Assembly (NCBI RefSeq): GCF_003725775.1
Contig: NZ_RJSG01000002.1
Coordinates: 2,188,940-2,252,939 of the forward strand
Length of the DNA: 64,000 nucleotides
Direction of reading: 5' to 3'
Origin: Nocardioides marmorisolisilvae
GTDB lineage: Bacteria; Actinomycetota; Actinomycetes; Propionibacteriales; Nocardioidaceae
Each line of letters opens with the position of its first letter. Positions within the stretch are counted from its first letter, which is position 1. The notes beneath the pieces were generated by a model, which worked only from the letters and a program-made list of their open reading frames with translations, had not been told where the DNA came from and did not search any database. Below are positions 57,001 through 62,306 of the stretch, piece after piece. Position numbers and translations under genes: made by a program.

Positions 57001-57614
57001 GTGTCGAGGTAGCCGTGGGTCGCGTCGTCCTTGCGCTGCAGCGAGGTGGTGGCGCCGCCACCGACCGTGCCGACCGAGCCCTCGTACGACAGGGTTCCCG
57101 ACGCGTTGCCGCTGATGGCGTCGATGATGTGCGCGTTGCCGGAGACGTCACCCGTCGTGGTCTGGGCGGTCGAGATGTCCTGCAGGTACACCCGGCCACC
57201 GGCGCCGGCGATGTCCGGGAGCGCGATGGAGGCGTCGGCGTGCGGCACGTTCTGGTTGACCGGGGTCGCGCCGGAGCCGTTGGCCGTGCGCTCGATCATG
57301 AAGTGCGTGAAGGACGGGATCGTGGCACCCGGGATGGCGACCGGCGCACCCGGCGTCGTGCTGGTCGCGGCGATGTAGGAGATGTAGAGGCTGTTGTTGC
57401 CGAACGTGATCGGGTTCGCGGTCGGGTTGAACAGCTCCACGAAGTCGTGGTGGTAGCTCGCGTTGGCCGAGCCGTCGCCACCGTAGACCTCGCTGATCAT
57501 GAGGTTCGCGTAGGGTGCCGAACTCGCCTGGGCCGGCGGGCCCGCGAGGACCTGGAGGCCGGTCAGGGCGATGGCAGCAGAGGCAAGGGTCGCGAAGATG
57601 CGCCGAGCAGACAT
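48021..57614 (-). CDS. Giant secreted ExeM/NucH-type nuclease fused to 5'-nucleotidase with Ig-like repeats
   Basis: 3197 aa. A signal peptide (residues 1-30, ending QAS-S) leads to a lamin-tail domain (LMISEVYGGDGSANASYHHDFVELFNP), Ig-like (He-PIG) modules and a second lamin-tail domain (HVVVAQVWGDGGFGNASYKNSFIELYNP). Around residue 1045 the endonuclease/exonuclease/phosphatase domain begins (IRVATFNVENFFPETG). Around residue 1590 there is a calcineurin-like 5'-nucleotidase (VGVNDFHGRL, then GGDNVGAS and VGNHEFDG), with its C-terminal domain to about residue 2180. From residue 2230 to the end there are about ten Ig-like domains in a repeating two-type order. No sortase motif is seen, so it is released or held non-covalently. 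It should degrade extracellular DNA and nucleotides and yield phosphate and nucleosides. Confidence 0.9.
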   Translation of the reverse strand: MSARRIFATLASAAIALTGLQVLAGPPAQASSAPYANLMISEVYGGDGSANASYHHDFVELFNPTANPITFGNNSLYISYIAATSTTPGAPVAIPGATIPSFTHFMIERTANGSGATPVNQNVPHADASIALPDIAGAGGRVYLQDISTAQTTTGDVSGNAHIIDAISGNASGTLSYEGSVGTVGGGATTSLQRKDDATHGYLDTNTTATDLKAATPTPKSLVDGPLSTGPVPLALAAISNKSGFRNTPLAAIPMTATGGTAPYTYSVSGDDGISLNVNASGVISAIPGTAGTYHVTAKVTDSAASPVSKTQSFTITAAEGDAANHVVVAQVWGDGGFGNASYKNSFIELYNPTDNNVDLSGDSIAYLPANNSTNTGTPAATQQTSLTGTIPAHGYYLVAGTSSNGGAAGVDLPAPDDNSTINWNFADGTIALIDTQDPFTMPTGDLTGADHVIDALGYGVSTSFTPFAYEGALSGFITGVNIAAQRTPVGTDTNNNHTDFASIAPVAINSNGDTQPAISLAGVTDQTALVNQPATIADLQATGGVGDITYSITGQPSGISVDPHTGVISGTPTSAGVSTIKATATDTLNAKASVQFKLTVGTFLAPNPGDQTLAVGSPADIQLTASPANSSGYGFALKAGSTLPNGLSLDASTGDITGTPTATQSATPVTVTVTNKDDSTTIDVTFSITVTNSVMSIATIQGTGPRSSYAPASGTTAGQTVSTQGVVTAVWNKGYAGTGNTAALGAANSGLSGFVIQTPDANVATSPASEAIFVFYTGTSFTGKDAGGSTIAVGDSVKVSGTVSEYKAASAVSAESATEITATVANTHKLGASLGTVTLQTSLPATYADREAKEWEAFAPTDTVVTDTYQYETNGELGLASGDKPLVQPTEICGADGSPASTTCIQNAENDIVNRGYFLGTGTNVFFTSASSHYNPSKSGNSAIPLPFMDHDHSVRVGAHVTAAAGQGLILGFWPDLSSTAASRAGKWYLQPNRPVLGTPGSATDQGTPDLGTGAVSFENTRTANAAPSPANINKEGTSNIRVATFNVENFFPETGEQFAADNPAIGNSAAGVTSSTTKGCQYDYDRLGNRTLLFQCVSPFGQASAWDPVSGAVTAYKAGLANAPRGAARAEDFSRQVAKIVTAINGLGGIDANAVNHGSGADIVSLEEIENPNKLKQGITNSPLSPDLSNLKDQGQGTPIANRDDALKYLVDKLNDAAGADVWGYVKSPEEATDATSMVHMCSILRGDGISPIDGNAASRANASCSYSSMQDVIRSAFIYKKNTVVPVGNADLDFPSNPLSPDNPGNNAQPTYHGASPFDVAREPLAQFFKRVGDPNSAGFAVIVNHFKSKGGTSTSDDPNITISGDNKSDPLVGAYNEARTKEGQELVRFANQFAKKWNTDKVLILGDFNAYTQEDPIKAILAASQADPGNGRDPLNFSLLESSDPNDITYNFTSNVNVGTDAAGAVKVATPNTSGTTGTDQVGYGTVGSIDHEFMSAGFKADFTGADVWEINANETDAYDYGRYNANATNFYYGTSQGHGIPTDVSYATDLAGATPFRSSDHNPMVIGIDLPTVAAANKVTDVQIVGVNDFHGRLIADSADGGAAALAGAVNELRDQYGDDKTIFASGGDNVGASTFESFTAHDKPSLDALSTMGLDVSTVGNHEFDGQASLGADHVGWKDLVNRLMKKYDATTNPFGADASVKDPDGLPYLAANVTYSVDPDGSGPIQVGDTVAPATKTIPVTLDSGQTVKIGFVGTVTPDLNSLESPANLAGVHVDDEADTISAINHYADQLKSDGATIVVLLTHEGAASTDCSAMLGSGSSFADELNGLNDNVDAVLSGHTHLEYACSFPVDGWAGRAITERPVLQAGSYAVALDQLVYSFDADGDPVDVTSNLVGVKGPVSTLFSAPQDPAVASIVADAVAASAVAGAQTLGKLGGPFDRARLSDGTENRGGESTLGNQIAEIQRWATDSDLAFMNPGGLRADLRGQNADGSGDLTYRTAADVQPFANELTNMSLTGAQIKKVLEEQWSRDNIVNANANIPARPFLKLGVSQGFSYTYHEVTDPVHPGATLGVVDQMFLNGKPIDLAKHYSVTVNSFLASGGDNFWELANGANPVDTEQTDLAAQVDYMKQYQSTPLPVDYAQRGVRVTFPGNAPSSYSGGDTVAFALSSLLMTGPHDTQDTTITIKDGSTVLAASIPVTVGNSTQPYDDRGNASVSVQLPAGVAGAQTLKVYGNQTGALLATIKIPGVKADSTLAADDQDATYGSAGSLTATVSGATEPGGTVTFSEGSTTLGTADVASDGTATLHLDEVTLDAGAHTITADYGDSDALNDSSTTFTLTVAKATTSVDADDLSSDLGVPAQLPVTVTSPATAKPGGTVTVFDGLTAIGSGVLINGTTKVSVDTSGLSEGDNTLTVSYDGATNFASSGTTVTLTLSKGTSTVSAEDQTATYGSAGSLTATVSAEADVTGTVTFSSGGNTLGQANVASDGTATLSLDEVTLAAGSHGITATYGGSDVLSGSTTSFTLTVGKAATTVVADDASGSVGTPASVPVTVTSAATAKPGGTVTVLEGSTGVGTGTLSGGSVTISVNTMGMAAGDHTLTVKYAGAGNFAGSTKDITLTLGKLTSSVSADDQSATYGAAGSLTATVTADFPVEGTVTFSEGSNELGDATVALGGSATLNLNEVTLGGGTHTITATYGGSSQLQSSSTTFTLTVAKAATTVVGSNGSGTVGTTASVPVSVTSAATAKPNGTVTVMNGMAAVGTGVLVNGATTVQVNTSSLVGGANSLSVVYGGADNFATSAKTITLTLAKASSTTTAGNQTGTYGAPGSVTATVSAAVAPTGKVTFSEGSTTFGQGDVGSDGSATLSVPAVTLAPGAHTITATYGGNTQLQASSTTFTFTVAKAATTVVAGNATAAKGSTASVPVTVSSTAGVPGGTVRVLDAGNNQIGTGTLTNGQVTVAVSTAGLAVGANTVTVSYGGAANFATSSKTITITVTSGKKTPTVTAANVSVVYGKTVSLAITVTGVAGSPTPTGQVQVKYGTQLLGSGTLFGGHVRVTLAAKSLPPGGRALSLVYGGNTVYDPATGTATVTVTKVASTTSYQLQSGPIKVNKSGPKLLVTVKATGVTPTGTVALVINGHTYTGVLSGGQTTILLPTFTTAGTVHGTLTYSGDDFTGTSTKAVTLTVNR
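48300..50880 (-). repeat. Tandem Ig-like domain repeats in C-terminus of giant protein
   Basis: About ten domains of 85-95 aa alternate between two types: one starting ADDQ-x-ATYGSAGSLTATV and one starting with VGTPASVPVTVTSAATAKPGGTV. Neighbouring copies are close at DNA level, so the array can recombine and may vary in length between strains. Confidence 0.8.
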
Positions 57615-57699
57615 GAGGATCCGTTCTTCACCACGTCGGGAGGATGCTCCGGGGGGAACCGGGCGAGGCTATCCGTGGCTGAACGACCGAGAATCAGAC

Positions 57700-57721
57700 C
57701 GCAGGTGAACGCTGTCTGAAG
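57700..57721 (-). promoter_or_regulatory. PHO-box-like direct repeat upstream of giant nuclease/nucleotidase gene
   Basis: On the minus strand, CTTCAGACAGC is followed directly by GTTCACCTGCG, two 11-base units sharing TTCA at the same place. The second fits the actinobacterial PhoP unit GTTCACC well. It lies about 90 bases upstream of the start codon. The encoded phosphate-releasing enzyme fits phosphate-starvation control. Confidence 0.5.
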
Positions 57722-57888
57722 TTCGGGGCCCGAGCCGCGAGTGAATGGACCTTAACCCCAGGAATGTCCTGGCGTCGCTAGAAATGGCCAGGAAATCTGA
57801 GGCGGCCCTAGCGAAGCGGTCGCACCCCTCGGCGCTGTACCCGCGCTGGGCTGGGTCGGCCCGAGAGCGTTCCCCGTCGACGATCCGG

Positions 57889-58194
57889 CTACGGGATCCA
57901 GTCGTGGGTGACGGTCAGGTCGACGAACTCCGGCGGAGCGGCGAGTGCGCCCGCCAGGAAGGCCTGGATGGCTTGCTGACCCGCGGCCCGCCGCGGGTCC
58001 TGCTCGCGAAGACGTGCCTTCTCCTCGCTCTCGAACACGGCCAGGACGTAGACCGACTCCGGGTCCTTCTGGTCGTGCATGAACGTCTCCCGCACGAGGC
58101 CCGAATCGGGCTGCTCGGCCGACTTCAGCACGTCTGCCATGGCCGACAGGTCGGTCCCCGGCTTCACCCGCACCTTGATGAGCTGTGCCCACAT
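57889..58194 (-). CDS. Small ABM-like (dimeric alpha/beta barrel) protein
   Basis: 101 aa with the pattern of antibiotic-biosynthesis-monooxygenase/EthD-type ferredoxin-like folds: WAQLIKVRVKPGTDLSAMADVLKSAEQPDSGLVRETFMHD and VYVLAVFESEEKARLREQDPRR, with a C-terminal LTVTHDW. The usual role is a cofactor-free oxidation or a small sensor; this one is not assigned. It is the last gene before the tRNA-flanked island. A terminator hairpin lies upstream of it. Confidence 0.8.
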   Translation of the reverse strand: MWAQLIKVRVKPGTDLSAMADVLKSAEQPDSGLVRETFMHDQKDPESVYVLAVFESEEKARLREQDPRRAAGQQAIQAFLAGALAAPPEFVDLTVTHDWIP

Positions 58195-58257
58195 TGCCGT
58201 CTCCTTCGGTCGGTCAGTTCACGGTAGCGAGTCCCGGGAGCCGAACAGCCGGAAGCG

Positions 58258-58290
58258 AAGAACCCGCTGGCCACGGGCCAGCGGGTTCTT
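58258..58290 (-). terminator. Perfect 15-bp hairpin adjacent to left tRNA remnant
   Basis: AAGAACCCGCTGGCC (58258-58272) and GGCCAGCGGGTTCTT (58276-58290) form a perfect stem, four bases from the tRNA 3'-end copy at 58294. On the minus strand it would follow the tRNA and terminate it. Its TTCTT end is echoed by the second hairpin at 61232-61271. Confidence 0.75.
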
Positions 58291-58293
58291 TCC

Positions 58294-58323
58294 TTGTAGC
58301 GGGGGCAGGATTTGAACCTGCGA
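58294..58323 (-). repeat. tRNA 3'-end copy, left attachment-site candidate
   Basis: 30 bases identical to 61274-61303. Read on the minus strand they contain the T-arm GCAGG-TTCAAAT-CCTGC and the acceptor strand CCCCGC. It looks like the 3' end of a tRNA, closest to initiator tRNA as I remember it. The anticodon and D arms are missing; to the right the sequence diverges into island DNA. Confidence 0.8.
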
Positions 58324-58405
58324 TGGGGGTGGGGCCTACTGCGCAACGGCCTTCTTCGCCGGGAGCGAGACTGCACCCGCCTCTGGCACGAAATCAGAGG
58401 GCGGC

Positions 58406-60886
58406 CTAGTCACGGCGGCGGCGCTTCTTGGGAGGCCGCTTGGCGGACGGCGGCGGACGGTTCTGAAACGCCTCCGGTGGCCGAAGGCGATCCAGCAATG
58501 GCTTGAGTTCATCTGGTAGTTCGCCAGCATTCCCGTCATAGCTGACGTGCACCAATTCGCGACTCTTCTGATCGAACACGAACAGAGCCCCGCGAGGCAG
58601 GCCCAACTGGTGCTTCTTCAACCGGAGATACCGCTCCTGATCCGCGATCGTTGCCGCTAGATCAACGGCGCCCGTCGGGTGCGTTGACCAGACAAGTAGC
58701 CAGCCGTCTGCGGCGTTGGTCATCTGGGTGATCGGAACCGCTACCTGCCGGCTGCGTCCGGGGTGAGGGTTGTCCAGGAGAATGTTCGCCTGGGTTGCGA
58801 TCTGCTCCTGGAACGCCGTGGACCCGCTGAGAAGAGTCGCCCCCAGGCTCAGCGCACCGAAGACGCCGCGCTTCATGACCTCGTCAATGAGTGGCCCCGC
58901 TGGCGAGTCAATCATCGTCGGCTTCGGCACAATCGGCCCGCCTGGTCGGTTCTTGGAGTAGTGCCACGCGTCGAGCTGGTCAGTCCTACTGGTGACGAAG
59001 GCGACCCGTTGCTCACGGAACCGACGGCGAGCAGCAGGGGTGGGATGACCGGTGAACGGGAAGGTCCTTTGCACTTCCTCCGGGTCAGGCTCGGCCCAGA
59101 GCATGCCGTCGAAGAACAGCAGAAACAGGTCGAGTTCGTCAGGAGCCATGAAGATGCGAGTCGTCAGCGGATCGCGCCGGCGCCGGAGGTACAGGAGGAA
59201 CTCGGCAGGCTTGTCGACGAGTTCACTGATGAGTTCGAGATCGTGCAGGGAGACAGTCCAAGGGATATTGGCGGGGTCGACGAGTCCGGCGCGCACCAGT
59301 TCGGCGGTTGCAGTGGTGACGCTCATGAGGTCGTCCAGGCTGACTGCCACCGTGTGGATCTCACGGATTTCGGAAAGATCGACCCATCCGTCGTCGGTGC
59401 GCACTCCCCCGTCGCGTTCAATGAGGGCGCCCAACCGCCTCGCTTGATCGGCAGCCTTGGTGATGATGCTGGTCAAGTCGGTCCGCAGGCGTTGCGTCTT
59501 CCCAGCCTTCGCAACTGCGCTGACCGCGCCTGCCTTGTCCTCTACGACTAGGGCCACGTCATCGACTACGACCAGGTGATCGCCCTCCACCCGCTTGGTG
59601 TACTTGGCCGGATCACCTTCCTGCTCCTCGGCCTGGTTAGCAGGAACGAAGTAGTGGAACGCATCCCTGAACACGGCGCTGGCCGGAAGCACTCGCTCGA
59701 GAGCTGCGTGTACCCGCGCTTCGACGAGATCCCCTCGATGCTGCTGATACGCCTCCCAGAGGTCGGTGGTCTTCAGATACTCCTCAAGGTTCTCCTTGAC
59801 CGCGTCAGCCGAGAGCGTGTGGTGCGGGAGCAGGACACGGTCGCCGTCAGCGGCGATGAAGGGGCGTGGCCGTAGAGGATTGTCTCCGGCCGTGAACGCT
59901 TCGACGACATCCGCAGGAGTCTGTCCTGAGATATCGACCGTGAACCGTTCGACAACGGCACGTACGCGCAGCTCCTCGAGTCCGGTCTCAGCTACAACCT
60001 CCGCAACCGGAACAGTTGACGCTTCCTGGTTCGGCTCGAAGAAGTCTCCAACGGCCTCAAGCCAACTGGCGCGCAGCTGTGCCTTGAGTTCTTCGCTGTG
60101 CTCGGCAGCTTCGTCACTACTTTCAGTGGCGCTCACTGCGGCTTCTCGGAGACTGTTCACGGCCTCAGCAAAGGTTGCACCGCGGTCGTTGACCTGGTCC
60201 TGCTGGATCTTGTGCACGGCGGCTAGAACCCGGATAGCGTCGTGTGCGTCGAAACCGAGGCCGGAAACTAGTTCTTCGCGCACAGACGCGACACCGTCGA
60301 GAAGGTCGGTCACGGTGCGCTCCGCCATGTCGGCGTACGAGGTGTTGCGAATTAGCACTTGCGACCCTCTCGCCAACAAGGAGATGAACGCGAGCTTGTC
60401 CGAGCGGTCGGCGGTCATCGCGGCGCGAAGGTGGGACAGATTGAACAGGAGGTCCAAGTCCTCCTTGGCGCGCGAGATCAGCTCGCTCATCTCCTGCACC
60501 TCCGGGGCTGGGCCGGTAGGCGGACCGCCCGCTTGCGCCTCAGCGGAGAGCGCGATCAGGGCTAGCAACTCGACGTGGGCGGCCGACGCGTCCGGGTCCA
60601 CGTGGTACTCGTCCTCACGCATCCACGGGAGCACAGCCATCCGCGCTGCTTCGATCAGCGAAACCGCGCTAAACCTGCGCGTGCGCTCTACGAACTCCTG
60701 CAACTTCTCGTCGAACTGATCCTGTATGGAAGCCGCACGGTCGTCAGACCCCCCAAGCGAGTTCAGGATCGCCTCAAGGTCCTGCATCTGCCCCAAGAAG
60801 TGTTCGGCATGCACGTCAAGGAGAGGGGCGTTCAACTTCGCCTTCTTCTGCCTCTTGTTGCGTGCAGCCCTGCGCTTGTTCGTCAC
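58406..60886 (-). CDS. 826-aa protein with PD-(D/E)xK nuclease core, unknown family
   Basis: From a GTG at 60886; no clear ribosome site. The N-terminus is very basic (KRRAARNKRQKKAKLN) and so is the C-terminus (KRPPKKRRRRD). Residues 20-350 are mostly helical. Residues 385-490 have the restriction-endonuclease-like pattern: E389 in GDLVEARVHAALERVL, a beta strand, D436 in EGDHLVVVDDVALVVEDKAG with E449-x-K451, then the helix RLGALIERDGG. The remaining 340 residues are mixed alpha/beta and unassigned. It has no helicase, ATPase or methylase motif that I can see. It is the only gene of a tRNA-flanked island and has a foreign codon profile. A defence or DNA-processing role is inference; DNA cleavage or binding is suggested by the core. 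An alternative is a NERD-like or SEC-C-associated hypothetical. Confidence 0.72.
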   Translation of the reverse strand: MTNKRRAARNKRQKKAKLNAPLLDVHAEHFLGQMQDLEAILNSLGGSDDRAASIQDQFDEKLQEFVERTRRFSAVSLIEAARMAVLPWMREDEYHVDPDASAAHVELLALIALSAEAQAGGPPTGPAPEVQEMSELISRAKEDLDLLFNLSHLRAAMTADRSDKLAFISLLARGSQVLIRNTSYADMAERTVTDLLDGVASVREELVSGLGFDAHDAIRVLAAVHKIQQDQVNDRGATFAEAVNSLREAAVSATESSDEAAEHSEELKAQLRASWLEAVGDFFEPNQEASTVPVAEVVAETGLEELRVRAVVERFTVDISGQTPADVVEAFTAGDNPLRPRPFIAADGDRVLLPHHTLSADAVKENLEEYLKTTDLWEAYQQHRGDLVEARVHAALERVLPASAVFRDAFHYFVPANQAEEQEGDPAKYTKRVEGDHLVVVDDVALVVEDKAGAVSAVAKAGKTQRLRTDLTSIITKAADQARRLGALIERDGGVRTDDGWVDLSEIREIHTVAVSLDDLMSVTTATAELVRAGLVDPANIPWTVSLHDLELISELVDKPAEFLLYLRRRRDPLTTRIFMAPDELDLFLLFFDGMLWAEPDPEEVQRTFPFTGHPTPAARRRFREQRVAFVTSRTDQLDAWHYSKNRPGGPIVPKPTMIDSPAGPLIDEVMKRGVFGALSLGATLLSGSTAFQEQIATQANILLDNPHPGRSRQVAVPITQMTNAADGWLLVWSTHPTGAVDLAATIADQERYLRLKKHQLGLPRGALFVFDQKSRELVHVSYDGNAGELPDELKPLLDRLRPPEAFQNRPPPSAKRPPKKRRRRD

Positions 60887-61231
60887 GGATCAAGATGACC
60901 ACAGACACCGGACAGTCTCCGAGTGAGTTTGCGTTGCAGTCGAGACGGCGAGCCTTGCGCTGGCTGCGGCGCAGGTGCACGAGGCCGGTAAGGCGCTCCC
61001 GAACTGCCGACTCGACTCGCATCGCGAACTCGGCCGCAAACTCGCCCCCATCCATCGGCGGCAAGCCGCGAAACCGGAGCGACCGGAGCGACCGGAGCGA
61101 ACACCAGCGCCAGCACGGCCTTCTAGCCTTCGCTCTTCGCGAGATTGCGAGCATCAATCGCGTTTCATTTGACCGCTACGTTCCCGGCCCTGAACATCGA
61201 CAACGTGCCCAAGGAAATGGCCGAAACAAGC
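60887..61231. other. Gene-free upstream region of island gene
   Basis: No convincing gene. A minus-strand frame (60816-61157) overlaps the nuclease-like gene start by 71 bases and has no known motif. The region holds a 9-bp triple repeat at 61074-61100 and presumably the promoter of the island gene. Confidence 0.5.
61074..61100. repeat. Three tandem copies of CCGGAGCGA
   Basis: Units at 61074-61082, 61083-61091 and 61092-61100, all identical. They lie about 190 bases upstream of the island gene start. Purpose unknown; a slippage-prone microsatellite is the simplest view. Confidence 0.8.
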
Positions 61232-61271
61232 AACAGGGCCTGATCTGCGTTTCCGCAGGTCAGGCCCTGTT
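61232..61271 (-). terminator. Hairpin next to right tRNA remnant
   Basis: AACAGGGCCTGA (61232-61243) and TCAGGCCCTGTT (61260-61271) form a 12-bp stem, with an inner CTGCG/CGCAG stem. It lies two bases from the tRNA 3'-end copy, matching the arrangement at the left boundary. Confidence 0.75.
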
Positions 61272-61273
61272 CT

Positions 61274-61303
61274 TTGTAGCGGGGGCAGGATTTGAACCTG
61301 CGA
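61274..61303 (-). repeat. tRNA 3'-end copy, right attachment-site candidate
   Basis: Identical to 58294-58323. Here the tRNA likeness extends further (to about 61313, CGACCTCTGG, as in the anticodon-side of initiator tRNA), then degenerates: the anticodon stem no longer pairs, so no intact tRNA remains. Confidence 0.8.
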
Positions 61304-61623
61304 CCTCTGGATGAAGTCAGCCACCTACCCGCCGTTGCTCGTCAGTGCCCGGTCCAGCGCATCCATGCTGGTAGCGCTTGCGATGGGGCGCTCTGACGAT
61401 GCTCACTGTATCCCGTCAATGCCCACCGTCGCGCAGGAGTATCTGGCCCGTTGATGGCCCCTGATCGAATCTCACCAAGGGCCAGGCCAGGTTCCGACGC
61501 TGCGCGTCGCGAGATACCCACACCGCCGCTTCACGGAGGTCCGGATCAGCCGATGGGCGAGCGCAGGTGTTTGCTCGACAAGTCGCAGGGAACGGTAGGT
61601 CGAACCCCAGTTGCGAGGTCCGA
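61304..61623. other. Gap with degenerate tRNA and possible integrase tail
   Basis: 320 bases with no convincing gene. On the minus strand a short open stretch ends SMDALDRALTSNGG with TAG at 61325-61327, about 20 bases from the tRNA copy. This is where a site-specific integrase gene typically ends, but the stretch is too short to identify. A frame at 61416-61694 is not protein-like. Confidence 0.35.
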
Positions 61624-62286
61624 TCACTCCGATGGCGCGGACCACCCGACCCTGCGAGCAAGGGCAACCGCACTGAGCTGGGAGGCAACGTCAAGCTTGG
61701 TCAGGATGCCTCGGACCTGACTTCGGACCGTGGCTTCCGAGACGTGGGCCCGGCCAGCGATCCCTGCGACGTTCTCCCCGCGGATCAGGCACCGCAGAAC
61801 CTCCGCCTCGCGCAACGTCAGCATTGCGAACGGCGCTAGCTCGCGTTCTCGGCTTGTTCGCTGACGTCTCGCGGCATCGTCGATACGACGCTTCTCGGCG
61901 CGCGGGACCGAATAGACGCCTTGGGCACACGCCGTCGCTACTGCGATCAAATGCTCCAAGGGAGCGCTCTTGTCGACGACTCCGACGGCTCCGTCAGCGA
62001 GTGCAGCGCCGATCGCCTCCGGATCCATCCAGGCAGTGACTACCAGTACCCGGCAACCGCCGTCGACGAGCGGTGCGACCAAGGCCAGCCCCTCGGCGAT
62101 TCCCTGGCCAAGGTCGAGGTCTAGCAGGACGAGGTCGGGCGTGAGAGCAAGGATCGACGTGAGCTTGGACGCCGCTCTGGGCAGGTCGAACACCGCCGTC
62201 TCAACCCCCAGGGCGCTCAATGCCAACGCGACACTTTCGGCGAGCAGTTGGTGATCGTCGACGATGACAACTCGCGCTCGACTCAT
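61624..62286 (-). CDS. LuxR-type response regulator
   Basis: 220 aa from the ATG at 62286 (MSRARVVIVDDHQLL); a longer frame overlaps the kinase. The receiver domain has the acidic VDDH, the phospho-accepting Asp in LVLLDLDLGQG, the conserved Lys in VVDKSAP and T/A switch residues. The C-terminal LuxR HTH reads LTLREAEVLRCLIRGENVAGIAGRAHVSEATVRSQVRGILTKLDVASQ. It should be phosphorylated by the histidine kinase encoded just upstream and then bind DNA. Targets are unknown. Confidence 0.88.
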   Translation of the reverse strand: MSRARVVIVDDHQLLAESVALALSALGVETAVFDLPRAASKLTSILALTPDLVLLDLDLGQGIAEGLALVAPLVDGGCRVLVVTAWMDPEAIGAALADGAVGVVDKSAPLEHLIAVATACAQGVYSVPRAEKRRIDDAARRQRTSRERELAPFAMLTLREAEVLRCLIRGENVAGIAGRAHVSEATVRSQVRGILTKLDVASQLSAVALARRVGWSAPSE

Positions 62287-62306
62287 GTCGTTACGTGGCC
62301 CGCCGG

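Larger units (their letters stand above)
58294..61303. mobile_element. 3.0-kb tRNA-flanked genomic island with a single large gene
   Basis: Bounded by the two 30-bp tRNA 3'-end repeats. Content: one 826-aa nuclease-like gene, about 390 bases of gene-free DNA and a terminator. Base composition is visibly less GC-rich than the core around it. No integrase or transposase is within the repeats, so it is either mobilised in trans or fixed after losing its integrase. Confidence 0.65.

Noticed and set aside
57758..57772. CCAGGA-ATG-TCCTGG short palindrome upstream of the giant gene
   Set aside because: Six-base arms in GC-rich DNA are expected by chance and there is no second copy.
61074..61100. 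9-bp triple repeat as a start of a CRISPR or iteron array
   Set aside because: Units are contiguous with no spacers, only three copies and no cas or rep gene nearby.
60816..61157. Minus-strand frame upstream of the island gene (113 codons)
   Set aside because: Overlaps the nuclease-like gene by 71 bases, has no motif and an Arg-rich start, and encodes the 9-bp repeat as Ser-Leu-Arg. A shorter version from about 61057 has reasonable codon use, so it is not excluded, only unsupported.
61274..61350. Possible complete tRNA at the right repeat
   Set aside because: Only the T-arm and acceptor 3' strand are good; the anticodon stem pairs at three positions at most and no 5' acceptor strand is found at the right distance.
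61416..61694. 92-codon minus-strand frame
   Set aside because: Overlaps the response regulator's end, has no motif and mixed codon use.
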